Shown here one piece after another: positions 12,716-24,320 of a stretch of 64,000 nt of DNA. Position 1 is the first letter of the stretch; each line of letters starts with the position of its first letter. The stretch is from positions 3,938,001 through 4,002,000 of the forward strand of contig NC_084769.1 of NCBI RefSeq assembly GCF_028858725.1. Reading direction: 5' to 3'. Source of the DNA: Colius striatus (lineage: Eukaryota; Chordata; Aves; Coliiformes; Coliidae). The notes under the pieces were generated by a model. The model made no database searches, was not told where the DNA came from, and saw nothing but the letters and a program-made list of their open reading frames with translations. Made by a program: the position numbers and the translations under genes.

Positions 12716-15570
12716 TTAATGAGACCTTGTAAGTTTTTAAAGTTTCCCTCCTTTGTTCACCGTACTTGTACCATGTGTGAGATCTGATAAATTAACATTT
12801 GCAATCATGCCTGATCTCCCTTTAATGATTTCATTAGGTGTTAAATATAAGGCTTAGCATCCTTTTTATGTGAAGGCATTGCTTTTTGAACTACAGAGCT
12901 TCACAGAGAAGATCTTTGAAACGGAGAGCTCATGAATTATTAGCATTCAGTACAATGCATATACATACCTTAAATCCTCATCATGATTATATCATTCCCA
13001 GAATTGACAAGTCTATAAAAATGAAGAAAGGGGACCTGTGAGAGCTGTGCAAGGAAAGATATTTTGTAGAACATGATATCACATAATAAAGAATAAATTC
13101 TCTCAAGTTGGATAGTTTTACAAGGTTTTACATACTCCTAGGCAGGTAATAATCTTCCTTAGTTTTTCTGGACTTGCAAGGAGCTTTAACATTTTTTTTC
13201 TGACAAAACTGTTAGATAACAACTGAGCCAAAATTAAATAACCCCAAAAGTCTTCCTCTCTAATCCCTTCTGTGCATGCTTAATGTTTCATTCTCCCACT
13301 TCAATTATGCCATCTGCATTATGTCTTTCGCTCCCCACTCGAAAAGTTGTTAAAATGAAAAGCCTCTTTCAGAGTGTCACAGTTCCATTATGCAGGCCTA
13401 TACCTGTGCTGGCAGCATGCTCTTCTCACCTCATATTGCCTTTTGCCTGGGAAAGAGATCCCCGCAGTGCATATCAAACTGGAAACTGAAATGAAATTAA
13501 GCTGGTATGCAGGAGATGCAATAGGTTATGACAAATAAGCAGGGAAGATTCTGAGAAGACTTAGTTCGTTGGGCCAAAACCATCAAGTTTGAGCAGCTAG
13601 CCCAAGTCCTGTAGTCTGAAATCCCAGCCCTGTGAAAATCAGCAGCAGGATTTGACTCTAAATCCTTAATAACTAGTTAGCCTGTTTTCCACAGGTGCTA
13701 GGAAGACACAGCTGCCACTGACTGCAAACGCACACGCAGATGTCGAATTACAGGCACCAGTTTTAAACTGTTTGCTTTAGACCTCTTCATTTCCTGTTGT
13801 AATCCATCTCTGTACAAGGTGTCATCAGGAATTTTTCTCAGATCTCAGCTGAGGAGCACATACACTAGACATTTTTTTGAGAGAACATATTGGATTTGCA
13901 CTGGAATCAATTCTTCAAACTGATAATGAGCAACACTCATCGGGCTTTTATAATTTCTGGGAAAATTCTTGACTTTCAGAGGATCAGGCCAGAAAGATTC
14001 ACTCTGATGAATTTATGTTCATTCGAAGGAGGACATGGTATATTGAATCAGAAATAATTTAAGAACAAGTTTTTGGAAAGATGTTTTAAATTTGCACCTT
14101 TTAAAACCACCAATGTAGGCACTGGTTTGGTCCTCTGTTTTGTATCTTTTCATTAAAACCTGCTTTCCAGCTTACAACTGTAACACATAATATCTCAGCC
14201 TGACACCTCATATGATTTGAAAACTTGGAGGAAAAAAAAAAACACCCCATGCATAACATATATTTATAAACATCCATAGACTTCAGGTTAACTCATGTAC
14301 CGAAATGCAGAACTCTTCTCCCCTGACTTACAGAGCTGTAATCTGGAGCTAATTTTGTGTTTAATTTAAAATGGCTGCAACATTCAACACAGAAAACTGC
14401 CTGTCATCGTGGCATTTGCAGTCACCATCTTTCCAGCAAAAACAGTAATATCATCAGGAGTTTATTTTTCAGGATTTCTGGATGTTTTTGAAACCTTGGC
14501 TGGACATTATGCTTCCACCACGTTGTCACTGTAGATCCATTACCCACTGTGCAGTGAGCTGTGTGTAACAGGACCATCTTGAAGCATTTGCACAATAATC
14601 AGAAAGGTTCTGGAGAAGTATGTGCTGACACGAAATACTGTCCTGGGGACTCAGTGCCATTATCTTTAAATGATCCATAATCATTAGACAAGTCTCCTGG
14701 CACTACTAGGATGAGTTTCTTAGAGGAATAGTCTCCTGTGTAACCCATTGCTATAATTTAAAGCTCACTCTCTCTTCTGGAGTCTTGTGAAGTTTTAAGT
14801 TAGTATGGTTTTGTTAAAGCATTCTGCAGGAGTAGCTTTTGACTCCTCCTCTTTTTGAGAATGGTTTGATATGGTTGAGAGTGGTAAAGGTTAATATTTT
14901 ATGATAGACAGCTCAGAAGTAAAATTAGAGCAAACTCTAAATTGGGAACAATTGAAACATTTCCCAACATAGTCTGTCAAAACCTTTTCTGACAAAGAAG
15001 CAGAAAGAGAATTTGAAGCTGAATATCCAGAGTTAGGTCCAGAAGGACACCAAGAGCAGTTGTTATAGCACTGGCACTTAGTATAAAATAGCAGTCTAGT
15101 GGTCTATAATTTCCCAGTAGACACTAAAGCCCTTCCAGCACTCCCAGAGATGCAGCCAATGAAGCACAAGTACCAGAGAATCATTCATCGTAGCTGTGAT
15201 GGCAGACACCCTTATTGCAGCCAAAGGTGGATTTGCAGAGCCATGCTAGAAAAGAAAGACATTAGAGGACTCTGGGGACTATACTTGCCTGGCTCCTGAC
15301 TTACCAAATTTGATGGCATAGCTTTTGGAGTCAGAGAATGAGGCATCTTACAAGAGACAGCATGGGAACTGGCCTGAGTACATTCAGGTTACCAGCATTA
15401 AGTGGGAGGGAATTAAGGGCACAGTGAGAAATAACTGCTGCACCATTTATGGTTCAAAATTTTTGCTTGTTGGGAGAAACAAGCATGCATGGCCTGCTTT
15501 TGGCATTCTTCTGAGGTCTGTAGCTTACCCGCTTAGGGGTTCAACTGGGCTTTTGGGAAACCTCATAGGA
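12716..15570. other. Non-coding unique sequence
   Basis: About 2.9 kb without genes. Two stretches look unusually motif-dense and free of simple repeats: 12,780-12,990 (with TTTAATGATTTCATTAGG and ATGAATTATTAGCATT) and 14,335-14,480 (with GCTAATTTTGTGTTTAATTT and AAAATGGCTGC). Such TAAT/ATTA-rich, low-repeat DNA is often conserved regulatory sequence in vertebrates. Here that is only a guess. Confidence 0.5.
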
Positions 15571-15846
15571 AATGGAGTCTGCAACAGGACAAAGGGTAAT
15601 GGGATGAAGCTGGAACACAAAAAGTTCCACTTAAATACAAGAAAAAACTATTTTACAGTGAGGGTGAGGGATCAATGGAACAGATTGCCCAGGGAGGGGG
15701 TGGAGTCTCCTTCCTTGGAGGTCTTCAAGACCCGCCTGGACGTGTTCCTATGTGACCTGATCTAGGTAGACCTGCTTCTGCAGGGGGATTGGACTAGATG
15801 ATCTCTAAAGGTCCCTTCCAACCCCTACTGTTCTGTGATTCTATGA
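15571..15846 (+). mobile_element. CR1 LINE 3' end, 5'-truncated
   Basis: This is the 3' part of a CR1 retrotransposon in sense orientation. It runs from about AGGACAAAGGGTAATGGGAT through AACAGATTGCCCAGGGAGG and TTGGACTAGATGATCTC to the terminal TTCTGTGATTCTATGA. The last ~60 codons of the element's reverse-transcriptase frame (ORF2) are intact and end at the natural stop inside GATCTAG (15,763-15,765). The lack of frameshifts suggests a fairly young insertion compared with the copies at 59 and 62 kb. The 5' breakpoint is approximate. CR1 insertions often lack clear target-site duplications and none is evident. Confidence 0.92.
15583..15765 (+). pseudogene. CR1 ORF2 C-terminal fragment
   Basis: This is the tail of the CR1 ORF2 polyprotein (endonuclease plus reverse transcriptase). 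Only the region downstream of the catalytic domain remains. Recognisable words are GNGMKLEHKKFHLNTRK, WNRLPREGVESPSLEVF and KTRLDVFLCDLI, followed by the natural stop. The reading frame is open upstream to an ATG at 15,325, but those first ~85 codons are unrelated host sequence, so the 146-codon frame is a chimera of flank and transposon. It lacks the catalytic residues and cannot encode an active enzyme. Confidence 0.85.
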
Positions 15847-18800
15847 TCACAGCAAAGAAAGGCAAGTTATTTTTTCTTCTCTTGTACACTCTGCTCGAAA
15901 GCTAATTTTTCAAGTCCATCCTTTCACGTGCTTTATAGGAGATTAAGATGAAATTAGTTCAGGAAGGATACTGCTCAAGATCATTTTAAGATTTTCCAAA
16001 GCTCACCAGCTTGTTGACCTGTAAACCACCTTTAGCTGGACAGATGGTAAGTAACAAATTGATCTCAGCCAATAAAAATCTGTCAGAGCAATCTGCTGTT
16101 GGCAGGTGTCAGATAATTATCTCAATGAATAGATAAGCAAAGTAATAAGCAAATTAGAAGCTTCCATTGTAAATAACAGGAGGAATTTTTATTTATTGCA
16201 GTCAGGCCCTTGATCATTTGCTGTTTAAAAAAAAAACCAAACCAACACAACAGCCTACCCAATATCATAGGAATCTCACTGAAAAGTTGTATGGGTTGTG
16301 GGTGGTGTTACCAACACTAAGTTTTTTGCTTTTTAGCACTGTGATTCCTCTACGCTGTTTCAAGTTTCTGAAAAAACCACACCACGAGGCTGAGATGTGG
16401 CAGAAGTCCATGTGTAAGCAGTTGTATGATATATGGTTGTATTTGCAAGTATTTTTTTATACGAACAAGCTGTCACGAGTCTATTTGCAAACCTGGACCT
16501 CCCTGCCCTGAGCACGCTACTAAAAAGATGATCCCTGTCCCAAAACTCTCACCCTGAAATGCAAGACAAGAAAATATAAATTGTGTGTTGATAGGCCAAA
16601 GAGAAAAGTGTTGTGCTTACAAAGTCAGTCTTGGAGAATATTGCAGCAGGATTGTGGATACACAGAAGCAAAACCACCATCAAACCCTGACCACATAGGA
16701 TCTTGAGATGGTTGGGTAGGAGTTGGTGATTCCAGATTGATTGGGACTGACTTTTCCTCATGCAATACGTGACATGCTGCAGGATAGGTCAAGCAGCTGT
16801 AGCTAGGTGATAGGAGTGTGGAGTGGATGCTGTGAGCCAGGAGACCATGGTGAAGAAGTTTGGGAATGTTTGCATCAACATTCAGGAATATTTAAAAACT
16901 GTAAGATGTTTAGGGTTTTTATGTTGGCATCAATGTGCACATGCATGTAGTACAAGGGATCAGATTAAAAAAGAGTGTAGGATATTTTTGCCCTTGACTT
17001 TGAGAGGAGACTAGAATTTTAAATATTTGTCTTCATTACAGTCATCAATGAGGTTAACATCTTCTGTACACTTCTGTGAGAGAAGTTTGACGGTAGTACA
17101 ATTTGTATTGCTGAATTCTGCCAAGAAAAAAGGCCGGATTCAGTCCTCTTTGTTTTGTGGTAGAGTTAACACCATTCCTAAATAAGGAGCATTAAATCTT
17201 TGCTTTTACAGTAAGGACCCTCAAGGATGGCTTGACTTAAGGGTGGGAGAGGTCTTTCAGCAAAAGGAGCTGAGACTGTCAGCCCCATGATAACACGCTC
17301 CAGCCAGCAAGGAACAGTTTCCAGAGGTATCAGCAGTCACTGTTACCATAATTTATCCTGACAGGTAACTTTCTGAAACAACATAGGACACTAGACTTTC
17401 ATGCAGAACTTATTGCTGAGCAAGAGATGAAAGTCTAAGAAATCAAAGTCACAAAGAGTTTTTCAGATCAAACCCCAACTTAAATCATGGTGTGAGTTTA
17501 CCTTTTGATTCTGTGTTTCATCTGACTTTGCAAGCCTACACTCACCCAGTACTGCACTGTGCCCGTAGCTTGGGTTTTTTTCTACTCCTTGGCACTTCCT
17601 GGGGGTTTGGTTTGTTTTCTCATGGGTGATCAGGACCAAAAATACACCTTTTTGTGAGCAACCAGGGGCTAAATCAGGATTAGTTCCTTCTGCAAGCTCC
17701 CCAGTCTCAGCATGGTCAGCCTAAGTGATGGACAGTATCGATGTCACGCTGTGCATGCCCAAAGGATATTTTAACAAGAAGCATGTAGGGGCAGATTATT
17801 GCTCTTCTCAGCATTTTTCAAAAGAGTAGGGAAAGAGGAGGCTTCCCTGACAGCCTTTACACCCTCAGGGAAAAGATTTGCTGTTGCCTGTTAACATGAG
17901 TCCAGGAAGACTTGGCCAAGTATATGATACCTATACACAAGAGAAAGTTCCTTTTGATATCCATCCTGATCTTCTCTTGCTCTCTATGGAAAGTCTCCTT
18001 CCACACTGCTCAGACTTCAGCTAGAGGTTTTAATTGCATGAGAATTAATTACCCTATTATCTCAGTCATCTAGTTCTTATTACTCATGATCCTGCAAGGC
18101 AAGATCATAAGGACTGACACTTCAGCCTTGAGCCCAAGCAGTCAGGATTTGGATGGCCATAAGGAAATTCATATTTGAATGTTCTGGTTTCTTAGGGGTT
18201 AAATTCTCAAAATAAATGTTAAATCCAATGCACTTTGGTTAATTCCTTCAATAAATACTGAAGTAAATAAATGAATAGATAAATAAATCAGTCCTTCAAT
18301 AAATATCCACTTAAATGTCTAATTTCTCCTGATTTCAAGGAGGGTTGGAAATCCATCCTACCTATATATTTTTGAATATCTTACTAGTGGTCTGGGCTCT
18401 CAAGGGGACTGGCTGTCTTCATGTCTTCTTTACAGTGAGATCCCAGGGCCAGACTTATCAAAAATACCAGTAATGAGAGCCATCACATCTTGGCATTTTT
18501 CATATTGGCAAGCTATTTCTTGAGGCACTGTTTTCTGGATAAATGGCAGAAAGGACATTTTGTGACTCCTGTTTTAAAAAAAAAGGCAGCAAACCAAAGG
18601 AGCTTGAAACAGTTGCTTGAAAATAATAATGGAGAACTACAGCTGGCAATAGGCACCTTTTTGTTTCAATGTTGAACCTGTTTCTTCTTTCTTGAAAGAT
18701 AAGAGTAAATAAGTATTTTATGCAGCCTAGTTTTAAGCTGTGGATCTGGCTCATGCCATGTAATAGAAATGCTTTATTTGGAAGAGCTGGACCATTCTAT

Positions 18801-21800
18801 CCCCAGAATTTCTAGTCTCAAAGAGCAAGCATTTTCACTGCTCCTAATTGACAACCTTCTGTAAACAAAAATCAAATTGTAACTTATTTTTATTGACTAT
18901 CCCTTTAGTGTTTGGATTAATCTGTCTGTGACCCTCATATTTTTTTTGTCTGAACTGAGTTCTTAGGTAAGGTCACTTCAGTAAAAATGGTAGCAAAAAC
19001 TGACACACAAAATCAAAATGTTCTGATATGCTTTTCTATTTAGCAATGCTATCTTACACAGCATTCCAAAATCACATTTAAACAAAAAGTTCAAAGCTCC
19101 TTTCAACTTACTGCAGATTTTACTACATATTCTTAATAAACCCTCTTCATCTGCTCCTGTTGAAATGTAAGCTTTCAGGCAAAGTAAACCTAGAAAAAGC
19201 CTTTATGTTTTTTACTTCCCTTCCTTACCAGCACTGCTATTATCACATGGTGTGTTCCACATGATAAGCCATTCATTAAAGCATCACCTACTGTTTTTTT
19301 CCTCCTCAGTACCAGCTAGAACATGATCTGTCTCTGCAGGAAGACATTGGACCTCTGACCTCTTTTGTAGCTATTCCAGGCAAATATAATAAACAGGGTT
19401 CACTGAGTTTGTGTAAATCTCTGATTATGTTTACTCTGAAATCCAAGTGTTCATCTCAGGCAGAAAAATTAAGGCTGATTTTCAAATATTATGTACAAAC
19501 TCTAGCTACTAAGCATTCCATAATGAGCACTTTGGCAATTTAAAGCAAATTAGGGTTCCCACTAGGCAGAGAAGATATACGGTATAGTCAAGTAAAGATT
19601 GTATGTTGTTTGATGAAAAATAGGCATGCAGAAAAACATGATACAGACTTCTGGCTCCAGATGAATTAGGAGATGGTGTGTTAGTGTACTTCGTTACTGA
19701 ACCTTTGCGTCGTTCCTCACTTCTGAAAGCTCAGTTTCAGTTTGCTAATGATTTCTGCTGTAGTTTTGAGTAAACATCACCCCGGAGAACCACCTGTTGT
19801 GGCAATGCATGCCCTTCTGCTATGGTAATAGGTGGAATATTTAGGATATTATAATGCAAAAGGACAATTGAGGTATTGGTGAATTATCCTTATGCAGTGA
19901 AATTCAACTCCAGGTGATGTGGCAAACTTCATTTGAAGAGGCTTGGTGGAACTATTGGTGGAAACACTGAAAATGCCAAATTTCACTCTCTAGGAACTTC
20001 TGTATAACGGATCTCTGCTGAGACCAGAACATCTCTCAGTACAAAGCAATGTGTTACATCCTTCTAGGTGACAGCATTTCACAGAGACGTCATCTGGGGA
20101 AATGAGAAAAGATATTGAATTAGATGTTCAGCTCAGCCCTGTTAAACACGTGGGGTCTGAATTCGTCCTTTGAAAGGAAAAGAGACTTGTATTTATGCCT
20201 GGGAATCCAGAAATGGGATGGAAATGGGTAGTGTTACTGACAAGGTTGGTGCCTCACCTGTTCTGTGCCATCATAACCTACACAGGTGAAGGATTTCTCA
20301 GTTCCATTTTACTTTTTTCTGGATTTACTTGCTTAAATTTACCTCAGCTTTGGATTTAATTCTTTGCAGGTTGAGTTATAAAATTTGCTTTAGAAAAGGT
20401 GGACATGAACACATGAGCTTATAACCTGAGCAGAATATCTTGATGAAATTATCTGATTTCCTTGAATTTTGAGAAGAAATTTTGGTCAGAATATTTTCAT
20501 GGTTGAAGTTCTTGGTGCTTCAGAAGGTCAGAGGAAAATAAGAGTAGGATTTGAGCGATTATGTGTTGCATATGGGGTCACTATCTAGTTTCAGTGTTAG
20601 AAAGAAAAATGAGTTATTGTCACCTCCTAAAGTCATTTCATCAGATTTGGGCGTTTTGTTTGTTTGGTTTTGAAGTTTGTTTGAAATTTCCACGGAGAAT
20701 TGCTTAGAAAAGAAGACAAATCAATTCTTTATTGCAGGGATGGGACCAGAGTTGTCTTCTGTCCCCTTTAAGGATTTTATTCAGCAGAAGGGTAAGCCCC
20801 AGAACAGTGTAACTTTTTGTGAGCATGGGTGGGAGAAGCTGAATCATTATTAATTGCAAATTGATCAGTTGCTTTTTTTTTTTAATGAATTATTCATGAA
20901 CAGATCCAAACTTCTGTGAATATATTCAGTATTCACCTAACAGTTGGGATGAACAACTTTCAGAAACTAGTGATTGACAGTGAACCTTCTGGTACACTAT
21001 TTAAACAATAATGATTCATGGGCATGCTAATGTCTCTGTAGTAAAACTCAACCAGACCCTTTCAGCTGGCAAATGTACATAAATAGCTGGTTGTGTGACC
21101 TCCTCATGCTGGATAGAGAACATTGTACTTCATCCTGCTGCAACATCTGTCCTCAACAGTGATACTGAAGTTCATAAAAATAAGATCACAGTATATGACC
21201 AAGTTAGCTCATCATATACAATTTCTACATACTCTTTGCCATGTTGTGGATGGTAAAATTGCCCTCTACTTATGTTACTATAAAGAAGGAGCATTAACTA
21301 CTAAAGTACTTGGTTTCTCCTCTTTTGACTTTTAACATCTTAATGGACTTTACAAATGTTTCTCCTTCACCAGTAAATACCAATTGAATCAGCACAGAAA
21401 ACTGACTGACTTGCTCCAGGAATAAAATGCTGACTCAAATTATCTTCTACTGCTATGGCTAGCTGTAGGCTAGTCTTAATTTTTGTGCAGAAAAAATGTA
21501 GCTATTTTGCCTCTGAATTTGATTTTGCAGAACTTTATGCATGTCTTCAGTGCTGGGTTGGTTGGTTTTTTTTCAGCCCATCACCTCTCAGATCCTAATA
21601 TTGATTTAGAAACAAAAAATGAGAAAGTGAATCAGAGACCCCACACTCAGGCAAAACCTTCACCCCTTGGTGTCGTCTCAAACTGTGTGGGAATTGATGT
21701 CAGAGCTGTGGAGAGACAGGAAAATTGGGGTTAAAGAACGGTTAAAACAGGCAGATTGTCATTTTTCTCTAAAAAAGAGGAACTGGACTAGAAAAGAGGA

Positions 21801-23836
21801 CCCCAGGAACTAGAGTCTATACAGAGCTCATAACTAGCAGAGGGCTCAACAGCTGTCTGGTTTATGAAGAGACCATATTGTGTAAGAATATAGAATATGG
21901 CTCTGAGGATATGGTCAAGCACTCCAGAGTGGACTGAGATGCCACAAGCTATGGCAACATGGTGGGAAACGTTCTCCCACCTTACTCACTGGAAAGACTT
22001 ATTGAATAAACAACTTTAAACCTGCCTTTCTTTTTTCCCAGATAATTGCAAAAATAATTACTAGTGGTTAATAATTTGATTGAATAGGATGTTCTACCTA
22101 CATCTTACAAACTAAAAAGATATTAGAGGGAAAACAGTGTGATGATTTGAGGTGATTTGCTTATGAATCATGACTTCTCCTTTGGCTTATCACAGTGCTC
22201 TTCAGCCTTCTCTTTGCGTGAGACCATTAATTCGCTGTCTGTCACAAATTTGACATCTGATGGAGGGAGATGAGTAGGAAGCTTTGACAGAGCAGTTGAA
22301 GCCTGTAAAAAGCAAATGCTTCTAATGCAGAAAGTGGACTCACCAGCAGTGTGATCACTGTCCTGCAGGAGCCCTCTGCCCAGAAGTTTTGATGGACATT
22401 CAGCAAGAGGGAAGCAGCAGAGACAGTTTGCAGAGAAATGGGCTGTAATGAAAGCATTACTGTTAGACATTCAGAGACATGACAATAGAGAAGGTTACAA
22501 GGTAAAAGAACTGCTTGGGAAACCCACAGAGCAAGGCCAGCCTTGGAAGGATGACGGGAACACAGAAAGGCACTGTGTTCAGAACTTTGTTTTCCATAAA
22601 TGAACTAAATACTCTATTCCATTTTTGAAATGAAAACGAATATGCAGGAAAATTTCCTTGACTAAGCCTGTATTTTCTCACTTTACTCTTAAAATTTAGG
22701 TGAAATATTTACTCTTTCTCCTCAAAAACAAACAAACAAGATTCTTTCCCATTGAGGTGGATCCTAGGGAAGACCAGACCTAAGCAACTGAGAGTCAGAG
22801 GGGGACAAGTTTTCCTGCACAGCTGCTGGATTGTGCAGTGCCAGGGAAGCTGTTAGTTAATGGGGATGCACAACTGATGCTAATTTAAGGTTTTTAAATG
22901 TTTTCATTATTTTTTTCCTTTTCTGTCTGCAAATATTGTCTCATGGATATAGGGAAGGTACTATGCTTTTTGTGAGCAACTCATTTCGATGCACCAGGTG
23001 TCTCAGGCAATTTCCATTAAGTGTAAATTAGGTGGGTTTGACGGGTGAAAAGGACAAACCAGGAATTGGGGTCGCAGAACCTCCCAAGCTGAATCTTTGG
23101 CAGAAAGATCCATTTTCCAAGAGCTTGCTTTTCTGGAAACAACATTGTTCTCTCCTCTCTTCATGTACCTCCACACATACAAACCTATGGGCTCTTCTAT
23201 CAAGGCACAAAGGTGGGGGCTTGATTGTAACCACATGTGGAAAAGTTATCAAAAGGTGGAATACAGCAGAGGAGAAGCCACAGGTCTGCAATACAAGTTA
23301 CCTTGCAACACAGGAGTATTTCAGCTGCATGAGTGAAATGAGGGGTAGTTATCTGCTTTCTTTGTACAGGAAAAGGACATGTAGGATCGTTTTCCAGGGG
23401 AGAATGCAGGAACCCCACACACTCTTGTGCCTCTGTGCAGTGCTTGCTATTTACCTGCCTTCTACTGATTCTTTTAAAATCATTTTATTAGCATTAAAAT
23501 AAGCGATATTTCCCCATCTCATCAAATCCCATTTCCAGCGTTCCGCTAATGTCACACGCTAAAGCCAGAGCACCTTTGATCTCATTCTAAGCCTTGAAAT
23601 AACTAGGAGACATCAGTCAGCATGGCTTTTTGGTTTAAAAAGAGATGCCATCCAGTACCTGTGCCTCGGTGTCACAATGCTAACAAAATATGAATGAAAA
23701 ATCTTTTGCCTCTTCCCCATTATTATTTCTCAGAAGACTGCATGCATAGGAAAGCTTTAGGAAAATATCTTTAATTGTGTTTTGCACTGAGCACTTTTTA
23801 TTTGGAACCTCTGGCTTTTCCACATTCTCATTCACC
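15847..23836. other. Non-coding unique sequence
   Basis: About 8 kb without a recognisable gene or named transposon. It holds an AAAT-rich simple stretch (listed separately), several A and T runs (for example near 18,575 and 20,873), and short open frames. The longest frame, 23,032-23,502 (156 codons, plus), overlaps frames in other registers and on the other strand and matches nothing I know. No splice-bounded exon candidate stood out. Confidence 0.65.
18231..18300. repeat. AAAT-rich imperfect simple repeat
   Basis: Repeated AATAAAT, TAAATAAATGAA and GATAAATAAATC words, with two copies of the phrase CCTTCAATAAAT(A) near 18,246 and 18,292. It is a degenerate tetranucleotide tract. Confidence 0.65.
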
Positions 23837-23873
23837 ATATATAATAATAATAATAATCATAATCATAATAAAT
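23837..23873. repeat. (AAT)n microsatellite
   Basis: Tandem ATA/AAT triplets, interrupted by two TCA variants. This is ordinary simple sequence. Confidence 0.85.
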
Positions 23874-23919
23874 ACAAATGGAAAATATCTTTGAATAGTA
23901 AATTTTAGCCTACTGGGAC

Positions 23920-24320
23920 TGTCAATTGTGGATGGGCTCTTGATTGATCAGAATATTACACAATGGCACGGTGTAATTCTTTAGTGTGATGTTGTAAAAT
24001 GGAGTATTGCTTCTGTTATTTTATCCAGTTTGCTTTTATATGACAGGGTTTATTGTGCGTTATGTTGTAGCTCATTCCTCCGTTCACAATGCCTACTGAT
24101 GTGTAATTATGACTTGTCTGAACTGTAAGAAGGAGCAGTAAGTGAAAGAAAATCTGCAAGCACACTTGATTTATGAGCCCTGATACTATATTACAGTCCT
24201 AATCTGCCTGCTTAACTTAGCTTCAGGCAAACTTACTGTATAACATGCTTACGATTAGCACTGCAGCAAGTTGTAGAAGATTTACTCTGTTGGAGCTATG
24301 AGACTTTTTAAAAAATGATT
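23920..24320. promoter_or_regulatory. Candidate conserved non-coding element
   Basis: The stretch is free of simple repeats and transposon words and is dense in short motifs: ACACAATGGC (SOX-like core) near 23,958, TTTATTGTGCGTTATG near 24,048, TCACAATGCC near 24,085 and GTAATTATGACTTG near 24,104. It contains the few CpGs seen for a kilometre of sequence scale around it. No open frame of note crosses it. In vertebrates this texture is typical of developmental enhancers in gene deserts. I cannot align it, so conservation is inferred, not shown. Confidence 0.3.

Noticed and set aside
15325..15570. N-terminal part of a 146-codon frame leading into CR1
   Set aside because: Host flank that happens to be in frame with the CR1 ORF2 tail. 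It is not a fusion gene.
23032..23502. 156-codon plus-strand frame
   Set aside because: Overlaps frames in another register and two on the opposite strand, with no family signature.
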